Shown here one piece after another: positions 47,518-55,451 of a stretch of DNA of 64,000 bases. The stretch's first letter is position 1, and each line of letters begins with the position of its first letter. The position numbers were made by a program, and so were the translations under genes. Source of the DNA: Gaiellasilicea sp963784895 (GTDB lineage Bacteria > Actinomycetota > Thermoleophilia > Gaiellales > Gaiellaceae); assembly GCA_963784895.1 (NCBI GenBank), contig CAWATM010000013.1, positions 1 to 64,000 of the forward strand, written 5' to 3'. The notes under the pieces were generated by a model. It saw nothing but the letters and a program-made list of their open reading frames with translations. It was not told where the DNA came from and did no database searches.

Positions 47518-48618
47518 GTGGCAGACACGGACTTCATGCCCCTCGACGGGTGGGACCACGTCGAGCTCTGGGTGGGGAACGCCAAGCAGGCGGCCTTCTG
47601 GTACGAGCATGCGCTCGGGTTCGACCGCGTCGCCTATGCGGGGCCGGAGACGGGCGTCCGCGACCGCGCCTCCTACGTGCTCGAGCAGGGCGAAATCAGG
47701 CTCGTGCTCACGAGCGGGCTTCGCTCGGACAGCGAGATCGTCCAGTTCGCCGCTCGGCACGGGGACGCGGCAAGGGACGTCGCACTCCAGGTACCGGACG
47801 TCAGCGCCGCTTACGGCACGGCCGTCGAGCGCGGCGCCACGAGCGTTGCCGAGCCGCGCTGGGACGAGGACGAGCACGGGCGCGTGGAGCTGGCGACGAT
47901 CGCCACCTACGGCGAGAACGTCCATACCTTCGTCAACCGCTCCGACTACGCCGGCCCCTACCTCCCCGGCTACGTCTCGCTGTCGTCGAACGGCCGCGCC
48001 GGAGACGGCGTCGGTCTGATCGCGATCGACCACGTCGTCGGCAACGTCGAGCTCGGGAAGATGAACCACTGGGTCGAGTTCTACGAGCGCGTCTTCGGGA
48101 TGACGAACATCATCCACTTCGGCGACGACCAGATCCAGACCGAGTACTCGGCGCTGATGAGCAAGGTGATGGCCGACGGCGCCGGCAAGATCAAGTTCCC
48201 GATCAACGAGCCGGCCGAGGGCAAGCGCAAGAGCCAGATCGACGAGTACCTCGAGTTCAGCGAAGGCCCCGGCGTCCAGCACATCGCCCTGCAGACGTCG
48301 AGCATCGTGCAGACGATCGAGACGCTGAAGGACAGGGGCGTCATCTTCCTCGACACCCCGGAGACGTACTACGAGGAGGTCGAGGGGCGCGTCGGCGAGA
48401 TCGACTACGACTACGGCGACCTGAAGCGGCTGCGGATCCTGGCCGACCGCGACGAGGACGGCTACCTGTTGCAGATCTTCACGAAGACGGCGCAGGACCG
48501 GCCGACACTCTTCTTCGAGGTGATCGAGCGGCACGGCGCGACCACCTTCGGCGAGGGCAACTTCAAGGCGCTCTTCGAGTCGATCGAGCGCGAGCAGGCG
48601 CTCCGCGGGAACCTCTAG
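47518..48618 (+). CDS. hppD: 4-hydroxyphenylpyruvate dioxygenase
   Basis: This 366-residue Fe(II) enzyme converts 4-hydroxyphenylpyruvate to homogentisate in tyrosine breakdown. The iron ligands are visible: His in AIDHVVGNV, His in GVQHIALQT and Glu in LFFEVIER. Other hallmarks are SKVMADGAGKIKFPINEPAEGKRKSQIDEYLEF and the C-terminal GNFKALFESIEREQALRGNL. The start GTG 47518 fits the family N-terminus. The next pathway enzyme, homogentisate dioxygenase, is 8.4 kb downstream on the same strand rather than adjacent. Confidence 0.96.
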   Translation: MADTDFMPLDGWDHVELWVGNAKQAAFWYEHALGFDRVAYAGPETGVRDRASYVLEQGEIRLVLTSGLRSDSEIVQFAARHGDAARDVALQVPDVSAAYGTAVERGATSVAEPRWDEDEHGRVELATIATYGENVHTFVNRSDYAGPYLPGYVSLSSNGRAGDGVGLIAIDHVVGNVELGKMNHWVEFYERVFGMTNIIHFGDDQIQTEYSALMSKVMADGAGKIKFPINEPAEGKRKSQIDEYLEFSEGPGVQHIALQTSSIVQTIETLKDRGVIFLDTPETYYEEVEGRVGEIDYDYGDLKRLRILADRDEDGYLLQIFTKTAQDRPTLFFEVIERHGATTFGEGNFKALFESIEREQALRGNL

Positions 48619-49565
48619 AGCGCGACCGTCAGCCGGACTACGAGCATGAAGGCTCGTGCCGCGCGTCCCGTGTTCGTCACCCGTGCGACGCAGGCGCCGG
48701 GCCCGACGTTCGGGCGGTCGATGCTGACGACCCTCATCCCCGTGGCGAGCGTGCGTGTCGCGATCAGCCTGCCCTCGCAGCGGAGCTCGATCCGTGCGCG
48801 GACACCGGCCGCGGCAGCGCCGGCGACTTCCATCGTCGCGCGCACGCGCCGACCGGGACCGAGGAGGCCGAAGGTCTCCGCCGCCGACGCTCGCGGCGCC
48901 AGCCTGCCGCGCTGCGAGCGCACGACCGGCTTCAGCTGCGGCGGCCTCGAGAGCGCCGGCTCGGGCGCGAGGCCGAGGTCGTGGAGAATGGCCGCGAGCA
49001 CCGGCTCGTTCGGCTCCTCGAGCCACGGGATCCTGTACCGGCTGCCCGGCCGGGCGAGCCGGACGTAGTCCTCTGCGAAGACCTCGGCGATGTTGCGATC
49101 CCAGCCCTCGACGTAGCCGTGGTACACGCTCCGCAGCTCGACGAGGCGTGCCATGGCGCGGGCGCGCCACCAGGTGCTCGAGCCGTTCGGCTCCCGCGCC
49201 CCCTCGACTCCCCGAGACGCGTCGACGTGGTGGCCGTACTCGTGCACGAGCGTGTGCGCGTTCGCCTCGCTCTCGGCGGCGGCGACCGTGATCACCCTGC
49301 GTCCGTAGCAGCCGCTCGCCGAGCGCCCGCATCTCTCGGCGAGCTCGTCAGGGGTGACGAGGTCGATCCGAACGGTCGAGATCTCGTCGGCGTGCGGCGC
49401 GGCGCGCAGGAGGGCGGCGTACCACTCCACGTCGACGCCCTCAGCGCGGACGTCGAACCGGATCGAGCGGCCCTGCTCGTCGGGCACGACGACCTCCGCG
49501 GCCCCCGCCTCACCGGCGAGGGCAAGCGAGAGGAACGCGGAGACGAGCAGGAACGCGCGGCGCAC
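48615..49565 (-). CDS. Secreted protein with HExxH metalloprotease motif
   Basis: This 316-residue protein has a signal peptide (RRAFLLVSAFLSLALAGEAGA). Residues 40-200 resemble a small gluzincin: the zinc motif HEYGHH lies near residue 107, and a possible third ligand glutamate in AEVFAEDYV near residue 164. The C-terminal 90 residues (VRATMEVAGAAAAGVRARIELRCEGRLIATR) look like a beta-sandwich domain. The specific family is not recognised. The start is GTG 49565. It converges on hppD with a 4-base overlap. Confidence 0.78.
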   Translation of the reverse strand: MRRAFLLVSAFLSLALAGEAGAAEVVVPDEQGRSIRFDVRAEGVDVEWYAALLRAAPHADEISTVRIDLVTPDELAERCGRSASGCYGRRVITVAAAESEANAHTLVHEYGHHVDASRGVEGAREPNGSSTWWRARAMARLVELRSVYHGYVEGWDRNIAEVFAEDYVRLARPGSRYRIPWLEEPNEPVLAAILHDLGLAPEPALSRPPQLKPVVRSQRGRLAPRASAAETFGLLGPGRRVRATMEVAGAAAAGVRARIELRCEGRLIATRTLATGMRVVSIDRPNVGPGACVARVTNTGRAARAFMLVVRLTVAL

Positions 49566-49571
49566 GAACTC

Positions 49572-49577
49572 ACCGTA
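49572..49577 (-). promoter_or_regulatory. Probable leaderless -10 element (TACGGT)
   Basis: On the minus strand TACGGT is followed by 6 bases and the GTG at 49565. Confidence 0.55.
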
Positions 49578-49639
49578 GCGACGTGCCGGTCAAGGTTCCG
49601 TAAAGTTTGGCCTCCGGACAACACGGACAGAAGGCCGCC

Positions 49640-49768
49640 ATGGGAATCGGCGCAATCCTCGTGATCATCGGCATCGTCCTCGCGGTGACCGATCGGCTCG
49701 TTCTCGGTCTGATCCTGATCATCCTCGGGTTGGTGTTCGGCGGTTTCCGCCGCGGCAGCTGGTACTGA
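49640..49768 (+). CDS. Very small membrane protein (42 residues)
   Basis: ATG 49640 to TGA 49768. The product has two short hydrophobic segments (IGAILVIIGIVLAVTD and LVLGLILIILGLVFGGF) joined by a tight polar turn, and a basic tail RRGSWY. An AGAAGG ribosome binding site lies about 6 bases upstream. Small hairpin membrane proteins of this kind (hydrophobic, ending in an RR tail) are common in actinobacteria and usually have no assigned role. Confidence 0.75.
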   Translation: MGIGAILVIIGIVLAVTDRLVLGLILIILGLVFGGFRRGSWY

Positions 49769-49770
49769 TC

Positions 49771-49776
49771 TAGCCT
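49771..49776 (+). promoter_or_regulatory. Probable leaderless -10 element (TAGCCT)
   Basis: TAGCCT is followed by 7 bases and the ATG at 49784. Confidence 0.55.
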
Positions 49777-49783
49777 TCGCGGC

Positions 49784-51121
49784 ATGACCCCGCAGCGTCG
49801 GACGGCGCTCGTATCCATCTGCGCCGCGGGCACTCTCGTTGCGCTCAAGCTCGGCACCGGCCTCGCCAGCGGCAGCCTCGGGCTCGTCTCCGAGGCGCTG
49901 CACTCCGGCACCGACCTCGTCGCCGCCCTGCTCACGTTCTTCGCCATCGGCGTCGCCGGCCGGCCCGCCGACCGCGCCCACCAGTACGGCCACGGAAAAG
50001 CGGAGCACCTGGCCGCGCTCGGCGAGGCGTCTGTGCTCGCGCTCGTCAGCCTCGTGGTCGCCGCGCTCGCGGTCACCCGCCTGACGGGGAGGATCGAGAG
50101 CGAGGTCGACCCGAGCTGGTGGGTCTTCCTCGTCGTCGGCGTCGTGCTCGTGATCGACCTCGCCCGCACCGTCGTCTCGTTACGGACGGCCAGGCGCTAC
50201 GGCAGCGAGGCGCTCCGCTCGAACGCGCTCCACTTCGGCAGCGACTTCGCCGGCACGCTCGCCGTGCTCGCCGGGCTCGTCGCAGCCAGGGCCGGCTTCC
50301 CCGGGGGCGACTCGATTGCGGCGCTCTTCGTCGCCGCGCTCGTGCTCGTGGCCGCGACCCGGCTGATCCGCCGCAACGTCGACGTGCTGATGGACCGGGC
50401 TCCGGCCGACGCCGAGCACGCGGCGCGCACGGCTATCGCGGGGATCGAGCCGCCCGTGCAGCTCGAGCGGCTCCGCCTGCGCCAGGCGGCAGGACGGACG
50501 TTCGCCGACGCCGTCATCTCCGTGCCGCCGGGCGCCGCAGTCGGCCAGGGCCACGCCACCGCCGACCAAGTCGAGGAGGAGCTCGAGCGCGCCTTACCGG
50601 GAATCGACGTCGTCGTCCACGTCGAGCCGCGCCGCGAGGAAGCTGCGCTGCGCGAGCGTGCGCACGCGGCGGCGCTGTCGGTGCCGCGGGTGCGCGAGAT
50701 CCACAACCTCAGCGTGGTCTCCCTCGACGGGCAGACCGAGCTCTCGCTCCACCTGAAGCTGCCGGGCGAGCTCGCGCTCGAGGAGGCGCACGAGATCGCG
50801 GAGCAGGTCGAGCGTGAGATCTGCCGGGCCGTGCCCGAGATCGGCTCCGTGCAGACGCACCTCGAGCCGCTCGCCGAGGTCGACGCCGGCGAGGAGGTCG
50901 ACGCGGTCGAGATCGAGGAGGCGGTCGCGCGCGCGGCGGGCGAGTCGCCGCGCGAGCTGCGGCTGCTGCGCACCGAGAAGGGCGTCGTCGCCTTTCTCAC
51001 CCTGGGGCTCGATCCGGCCTCGACGCTCGCCGAGGCGCATGCGCGCGCGAGCGAGGTGGAGGAGCGGCTGCGCCGCGCCCGCCCCGACGTGGCCGACGTG
51101 ATCGTGCACACCGAGCCGTAG
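49784..51121 (+). CDS. Cation diffusion facilitator transporter with three C-terminal dimerisation-like repeats
   Basis: This 445-residue CDF-family metal exporter has six membrane helices in about residues 10-195. Metal-site residues are in LVSEALHSGTDLVAALLTF (H/D pair) and LRSNALHFGSDFAGTLAVL, and the family histidine segment is ADRAHQYGHGKAEHL. The cytoplasmic tail is unusually long: three ferredoxin-like units follow, each ending in a similar strand (VVVHVEP, VQTHLEP, VIVHTEP), where ordinary CDFs have one. Substrates are typically Zn, Fe, Mn or Co. It is a single-gene unit with a leaderless promoter. Confidence 0.92.
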   Translation: MTPQRRTALVSICAAGTLVALKLGTGLASGSLGLVSEALHSGTDLVAALLTFFAIGVAGRPADRAHQYGHGKAEHLAALGEASVLALVSLVVAALAVTRLTGRIESEVDPSWWVFLVVGVVLVIDLARTVVSLRTARRYGSEALRSNALHFGSDFAGTLAVLAGLVAARAGFPGGDSIAALFVAALVLVAATRLIRRNVDVLMDRAPADAEHAARTAIAGIEPPVQLERLRLRQAAGRTFADAVISVPPGAAVGQGHATADQVEEELERALPGIDVVVHVEPRREEAALRERAHAAALSVPRVREIHNLSVVSLDGQTELSLHLKLPGELALEEAHEIAEQVEREICRAVPEIGSVQTHLEPLAEVDAGEEVDAVEIEEAVARAAGESPRELRLLRTEKGVVAFLTLGLDPASTLAEAHARASEVEERLRRARPDVADVIVHTEP

Positions 51122-51146
51122 GAGCCCTGTTGCGCGTCGCTTGACC

Positions 51147-51167
51147 CACGATTATCGTGACATGTCA
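51147..51167. promoter_or_regulatory. Two overlapping perfect palindromes upstream of the MoxR operon
   Basis: CACGATTATCGTG (51147-51159) and TGACATGTCA (51158-51167) are perfect palindromes overlapping by 2 bases, about 20-40 bases before ATG 51188. They look like a regulator binding site; no dedicated regulator gene is adjacent. Confidence 0.5.
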
Positions 51168-51187
51168 GTGCGAGGCGGCGGCGGAGC

Positions 51188-52198
51188 ATGAACGAAGAGG
51201 GAGGGGGCGTCATCGCCGCGACCCAGCTCGCGGCTGCGTTGGTCTCGAACATCGAGACGGTCGTCCGTGGCAAGACCGAGGAGATCAAGCTCGTCCTCAC
51301 GGCGCTCGTCTGCGGCGGCCACGTGCTACTCGAGGACGTCCCGGGGACCGCCAAGACCGTGCTCGCCCGTGCGATCGCGGGCAGCGTCGACGGCGCGACG
51401 AATGCACGAATCCAGTGCACGCCCGATCTGCAGCCGACCGACGTCACCGGGCTCTCCGTCTTCGACCAGAAGGAGCGCGACTTCGAGTTCCGCCCCGGCC
51501 CCGTCTTCGCGAACGTCGTGCTCGTCGACGAGATCAACCGGGCGATGCCGAAGACGCAGTCCGCGCTGCTCGAGGCGATGGCCGAGACGCAGGTGACGAT
51601 CGACGGCGTCACCCGGCCGCTGCCGGATCCGTTCCTCGTGCTCGCGACCGAGAACCCGATCGAGCAGGAAGGGACGTTCCCGCTGCCCGAGGCGCAGCTC
51701 GACCGCTTCTTCATGCGCACGGCGCTCGGCTACCCGAGCGAGGAGGACGAGCTCCACATCGTCGAGGCGCAACTGCGCGCGCACCCGCTCAGCACGCTGC
51801 GCCCGGTCGTCGACCTCGAGGGCGTCCGCTCCCTGCGTCACGCCGTCGAGGACGTCTACCTCGATCCTGCGATCCGCCGCTGGTCGATCCAGCTCGTCCG
51901 CGCGACGCGCGAGCTCGACGGCATCGCCATCGGCGCATCCGTGCGCGGCAGCCTCGCCCTCGAGCGCGCGATTCGCGCCTGGGCGCTCCTCGACGGGCGC
52001 GACTACGTGACGCCGGTCGACGTCGAGCGGCTCTTCCTGCCGGTGACGATGCACCGGATCGTCTTCACGCCGAGCTTTATCGCCACGGCACGGGAGATCG
52101 GCTGGGAGGCGGCCGCGGCAGGCTTGCGCGAGCAGTGTCTCGCGCTCGCACCGCGGCCGGGCACGGAGCTCGACGAGCCGGTCGCACTCACCGGGTGA
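51188..52198 (+). CDS. MoxR-family AAA+ ATPase
   Basis: This 336-residue chaperone-like ATPase has Walker A in LEDVPGTAKTVLARAIA, the MoxR signature IQCTPDLQPTDVTGLSVFDQ, Walker B VVLVDEINRAMPKTQSALLEAM, sensor 1 LVLATENPIEQEGTFPLPEAQLDRF and sensor 2 in the C-terminal helical lid. One difference is that the glycine-lysine loop reads GTAKT, as is usual for MoxR. It heads an operon with a DUF58 and two VWA proteins, the standard partners that MoxR remodels or loads with metal. Confidence 0.95.
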   Translation: MNEEGGGVIAATQLAAALVSNIETVVRGKTEEIKLVLTALVCGGHVLLEDVPGTAKTVLARAIAGSVDGATNARIQCTPDLQPTDVTGLSVFDQKERDFEFRPGPVFANVVLVDEINRAMPKTQSALLEAMAETQVTIDGVTRPLPDPFLVLATENPIEQEGTFPLPEAQLDRFFMRTALGYPSEEDELHIVEAQLRAHPLSTLRPVVDLEGVRSLRHAVEDVYLDPAIRRWSIQLVRATRELDGIAIGASVRGSLALERAIRAWALLDGRDYVTPVDVERLFLPVTMHRIVFTPSFIATAREIGWEAAAAGLREQCLALAPRPGTELDEPVALTG

Positions 52199-53079
52199 CC
52201 GCCACCTTCCCGCTGATCCCGCGACGCCGCGTGCTCGGGCTCGCTTTTGGCGGCCTGCACAGCGTCCGTCGCGGCGCCGGCTCCGACGTCGCCGCCTCGC
52301 GGCCGTATCGACCGGGCGACGATGTCGGCAAGATCGACTGGCCCGCGTCAGCGCGGCTCTCGCTGGCACGGGGCACGGACGAGTTCGTCGTCCGCGAGCA
52401 TTTCGCCGAGGAGGCGCCGCGCGTGGTCGTGCTGTGCGACCGGCGGCCGTCGATGTTCGCCTTCGGCGAGCCGTGGCCCTGGCTGGACAAGGCGGAGGCG
52501 CTGCGCCAGGCGACGCGCCTGATCGGCGAGAGCGCGACCGCGGCGCGCGGCCTGCTCGGCTACTTCGACGAGGCCGAGACGGCCCCGTTCTGGCATCCGC
52601 CGCGCAGCGAGGGCGAGCTCGGGCTGCTCGACCTGAACCGTCCGTTCGGCGCGCCGGCCGACACGGTCGCCCGCGGCCTGCGCCACCTGATCGAGCACCC
52701 GCGCGACCTGCCGGCGGGCACATTCGTCTTCGTCCTCTCGGACTTCCTCGTCGAGCCGGAGCGGGACGACTGGCTGCGCGCGCTCGAGCGCCGCTGGGAG
52801 GTCGTTCCCGTCGTGATCCAGGACCCGGTCTGGGAGCAGAGCTTCCCCGACCTCGGCGGCCTGGTCGTCGCGTACGACGGAGGCGGGCTCGTCCGGCTCA
52901 GCGAGGCTGAGGCCGAGCGCCGCAGACGCGAGCACGAGGAACGGCGGCGCGAGCTGCTCCACCGCCTGCGCGCGCTCGACCTCGAGCCGGTGCTCGTCTC
53001 CTCGCACGAGCACCGCGACGTCCTCTACTCGTTCCTCACGTGGGCCGACCAGCGGCTGTTCACGCGGGGGCGCGCGTGA
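52195..53079 (+). CDS. DUF58 domain protein
   Basis: This protein of about 294 residues has the DUF58 hallmark RPYRPGDDVGKIDWPASARLS near residue 40 and a VWA-like core (VVVLCDRRPSMFAF, FVFVLSDFLVEP). The usual second metal-site residues are only partly kept. There is no membrane segment. The start GTG 52195 overlaps the MoxR stop as GTGA. DUF58 proteins accompany MoxR in nearly all such operons and are thought to be its client or adaptor. Confidence 0.92.
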   Translation: MTATFPLIPRRRVLGLAFGGLHSVRRGAGSDVAASRPYRPGDDVGKIDWPASARLSLARGTDEFVVREHFAEEAPRVVVLCDRRPSMFAFGEPWPWLDKAEALRQATRLIGESATAARGLLGYFDEAETAPFWHPPRSEGELGLLDLNRPFGAPADTVARGLRHLIEHPRDLPAGTFVFVLSDFLVEPERDDWLRALERRWEVVPVVIQDPVWEQSFPDLGGLVVAYDGGGLVRLSEAEAERRRREHEERRRELLHRLRALDLEPVLVSSHEHRDVLYSFLTWADQRLFTRGRA

Positions 53080-54014
53080 GGCCGGCCCCGATCGCGGCCG
53101 TGGTCGTCCTCGTCGCCCTGCTCGGCGGCTGCGCCGGAGACAGCGACCAGGCGGCGCCGCCGCCCGGCCGGGCGCTCGCGATGAGCGCGGCGCTGACGCC
53201 GAAGGCGCATCTCTTCGGCGACTTCGTCCAGGCGCGGTTCGACGTCATCGTCGACCGCAGGCGGCTCGATCCCGACCACGTTGGCGTGACCCTCGACTTC
53301 CTGCCCTACCGGATCCAGGACGGGATCTCGCGCTCCCGGCACGACTTCTCGCGCTTCACGCGGCTGCGCTGGGAGGCGACGCTCCGCTGCGTCACGATCG
53401 CGTGCGTCCCGAGCCGGTTGCAGAGCGTGCTCGGCGACCAGGAGGGGCGGGGCGAGCGGCGCACGTACCGGTTCAAGTCGGCGCGCGTCACCTACGAGGA
53501 GCCGAAGACCGGCAAGGTGATCACGCTGAACGCGCTGCGGTGGCCGCCGCTCGACGCGATCTCGAGGCTCAGCCCGGACGAGGAGCAGATCCCGGCGTAC
53601 GCCTCGCTCGGGCCCGGCGGCGAGTTCGGCTCGACCCTCGCGCCCCTCGCGGAGCCGTCCTATCGTGCGCCTGTGTGGCTGATCGGCGGTGGGCTCCTTG
53701 CGGCCGCGCTCGCCCTGCTGGCCTTCCCCGCGACGCTCGTCGCCCGCGAGGTGCAGCGGCGGCGGCCGCAGGCCGAGACAGGCCCCGGGCCGTCGGCGTT
53801 CGAGCGGGCGCTGCTGCGTGTCGAGCGCGCACGTGACCAGGGCAGCGCCGAGGAACAGCGCGAAGCGCTCGAGGCGCTCGCCTACGAGCTCGACGGGGAC
53901 GGCCGGCGGGCCGCTCGGGTTCGTTCGCTCGCCTGGCGGCCGAGGCCGCCGGCGGCGGATGAGACGACGATGCTGCTCGCAGACCTGAGAGGAGCCCATG
54001 GCCCTCCCGTTTGA
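53076..54014 (+). CDS. Lipoprotein with a membrane helix, BatD-like position
   Basis: This protein of about 312 residues has a lipobox (APIAAVVVLVALLGGC) and an extracytoplasmic beta-rich domain (residues 30-190, starting ALTPKAHLFGDFVQARFDVIVDRRRLDP). One membrane helix (VWLIGGGLLAAALALLAFPATLV) and a cytoplasmic helical tail follow. The arrangement of a surface beta domain, one helix and an inner tail parallels BatD proteins in MoxR operons, though sequence identity to that family cannot be judged here. It is coupled to DUF58 by GTGA and overlaps the next gene by 17 bases. Confidence 0.8.
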   Translation: MRPAPIAAVVVLVALLGGCAGDSDQAAPPPGRALAMSAALTPKAHLFGDFVQARFDVIVDRRRLDPDHVGVTLDFLPYRIQDGISRSRHDFSRFTRLRWEATLRCVTIACVPSRLQSVLGDQEGRGERRTYRFKSARVTYEEPKTGKVITLNALRWPPLDAISRLSPDEEQIPAYASLGPGGEFGSTLAPLAEPSYRAPVWLIGGGLLAAALALLAFPATLVAREVQRRRPQAETGPGPSAFERALLRVERARDQGSAEEQREALEALAYELDGDGRRAARVRSLAWRPRPPAADETTMLLADLRGAHGPPV

Positions 54015-54822
54015 CTTCCGGACGCCGATCCCGACCACGGAGCCGGAGCGGTTTCGCTCGGCCGCGCGCCGGACGGCCGTCCTCCGCGCCAGTCTCGCCC
54101 TCGGCCTCGTCGCGGCGCTCGCTGCAGCGGTCGTCGCCGCGCGCAGCATCGACCCGCGTCACGCTCCGCTCGTCCCGTCCGGGACGACGGGGATGCTCGT
54201 GCTCGACCTCTCGGCGAGCGTGTACGAGGACGCCTTCGGGCAGACGATCCGCAAGCTGGCCCGCTCGGGCGAGCGCACCGGTGTCGTCGCCTTCTCGGAC
54301 GCGGCCTATGAGCTGCTGCCGCCCGGCACGCCTGCGCGCGAACTGCTGCCGCTCCTGCGCTTCTTCCGGCCGGAGGTGGCGAACACGACGGGCGAGCTGC
54401 CGGTCGATCCGTGGAAGGACTTCCGCGCCGGCACGCGGATCTCGCAGGGACTGCGCGTCGCCCACGAGACGCTGATCCGCGAGGGGACGTCGAACGGATC
54501 GATCGTCCTCGTCAGCGACCTCGAGATCCTCCCGGACGAGGTGGTCAGGCTCAGCGAGGTCGCTGCGGAGCTGCGCCAGGACGGCATCGGCCTCCGGATC
54601 GTGCCGCTCTTCCCGACCCCGGCGAAGTACGCCCGGATCCGGCAGATCGTCGGCGACTCGGCGTTCCTGCGCGAGTCGTCCGCGGCCTCGCCCGTCGCGG
54701 CGCCCGAGGGCAGGAGCCTGCGCTACGCGCTGCCCTGGAGCTTCGTCCTCGTCGCGCTCGCATTCGTGCTTCTGCTCGCCCTCAACGAGCGCCTACTCGG
54801 CCGGCTCGAGGTGCGCCGGTGA
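53998..54822 (+). CDS. VWA domain membrane protein (BatA/BatB-like), first copy
   Basis: The product is 274 residues. One N-terminal membrane helix (RASLALGLVAALAAAVVAA) is followed by a VWA domain (about 60-215) with the metal-site motif VLDLSASVYED, and TGVVAFSDAAYELLP and SIVLVSDLEILPDE, and a C-terminal membrane helix (WSFVLVALAFVLLLALNE). The VWA domain therefore faces outside. The metal site (D-x-S-x-S) looks intact. It is coupled to both neighbours. Confidence 0.9.
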   Translation: MALPFDFRTPIPTTEPERFRSAARRTAVLRASLALGLVAALAAAVVAARSIDPRHAPLVPSGTTGMLVLDLSASVYEDAFGQTIRKLARSGERTGVVAFSDAAYELLPPGTPARELLPLLRFFRPEVANTTGELPVDPWKDFRAGTRISQGLRVAHETLIREGTSNGSIVLVSDLEILPDEVVRLSEVAAELRQDGIGLRIVPLFPTPAKYARIRQIVGDSAFLRESSAASPVAAPEGRSLRYALPWSFVLVALAFVLLLALNERLLGRLEVRR

Positions 54823-55448
54823 GCCGCCGCGCCTGGCTGACGTGGATCGCCGCCGCGCTCGCCGTCCCGGCCGCGATCCTGCTCACCGTCCTCGCGGTCG
54901 AGGTCTTCCGCGTGCCGGGTGAGCTCGCCGCCGACGACGTCCGCTTCCAGGCCGGGCCGCGCGTCCGCCGCGCTCTCTGGGACGACCTCGGCTTCCTCCC
55001 GGGCGATCCGGGAGTGCGCCTGCTGGGGGTCGAGGACGACCTCGCCCACCGCCGCACGATGGCGCTCTTCGCGCAGGTGCAGCCTGGGAAGGTCGCGATC
55101 ACCTCACCGGAGCTGGAGGCGCTGCGCGGCCGCGCGCAACTCGACGTGACGCTGCAGGCCCGGGTCGAGCGGGACACGCGCCGCCGGGCGCAGCAGCTGA
55201 ACAACCTCGGCATCCTCACGATCGGCCGCTTCAGCACCGACAGCCAGGAGGCGACCCAGATCCTCGCGCGCGCGGTCGGCTCCTTCCAGAGCGCGATCGA
55301 GACCGACCCGGAGAACCTCGACGCGCTGCGCAACCTCGAGATCCTGCTCCGCCGACCTGAGGCGGCGCACTTGCCTCCGAACGATCCGAGCCAGGGCGGT
55401 GCGCAGGGCCGAGTGTCGGGCCAGGGCCGCGTCGGCAGCGGCTACTGA
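54819..55448 (+). CDS. Membrane-anchored protein with a TPR-like helical pair
   Basis: The product is about 209 residues. An N-terminal membrane helix (WLTWIAAALAVPAAILLTVLAVEVF) is followed by a mixed domain and then a TPR-like stretch (RRAQQLNNLGILTIGRF, ARAVGSFQSAIETDPENLDALRNLEIL). The tail is Gly/Gln-rich and flexible (QGGAQGRVSGQGRVGSGY). In Bat operons a TPR protein (BatC/BatE) usually sits here. The start GTG 54819 overlaps the VWA gene. Confidence 0.8.
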   Translation: MSRRAWLTWIAAALAVPAAILLTVLAVEVFRVPGELAADDVRFQAGPRVRRALWDDLGFLPGDPGVRLLGVEDDLAHRRTMALFAQVQPGKVAITSPELEALRGRAQLDVTLQARVERDTRRRAQQLNNLGILTIGRFSTDSQEATQILARAVGSFQSAIETDPENLDALRNLEILLRRPEAAHLPPNDPSQGGAQGRVSGQGRVGSGY

Positions 55449-55451
55449 GGT

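Noticed and set aside
46942..49332. Minus-strand open frame of about 796 codons over hppD
   Set aside because: It is antisense to the clear HPPD gene. Its apparent length reflects high GC, with no family pattern.
47550..49664. Plus-strand open frame of about 704 codons overlapping hppD in another frame
   Set aside because: It shares DNA with hppD and the HExxH protein gene; the translation is Arg/Gly-rich noise.
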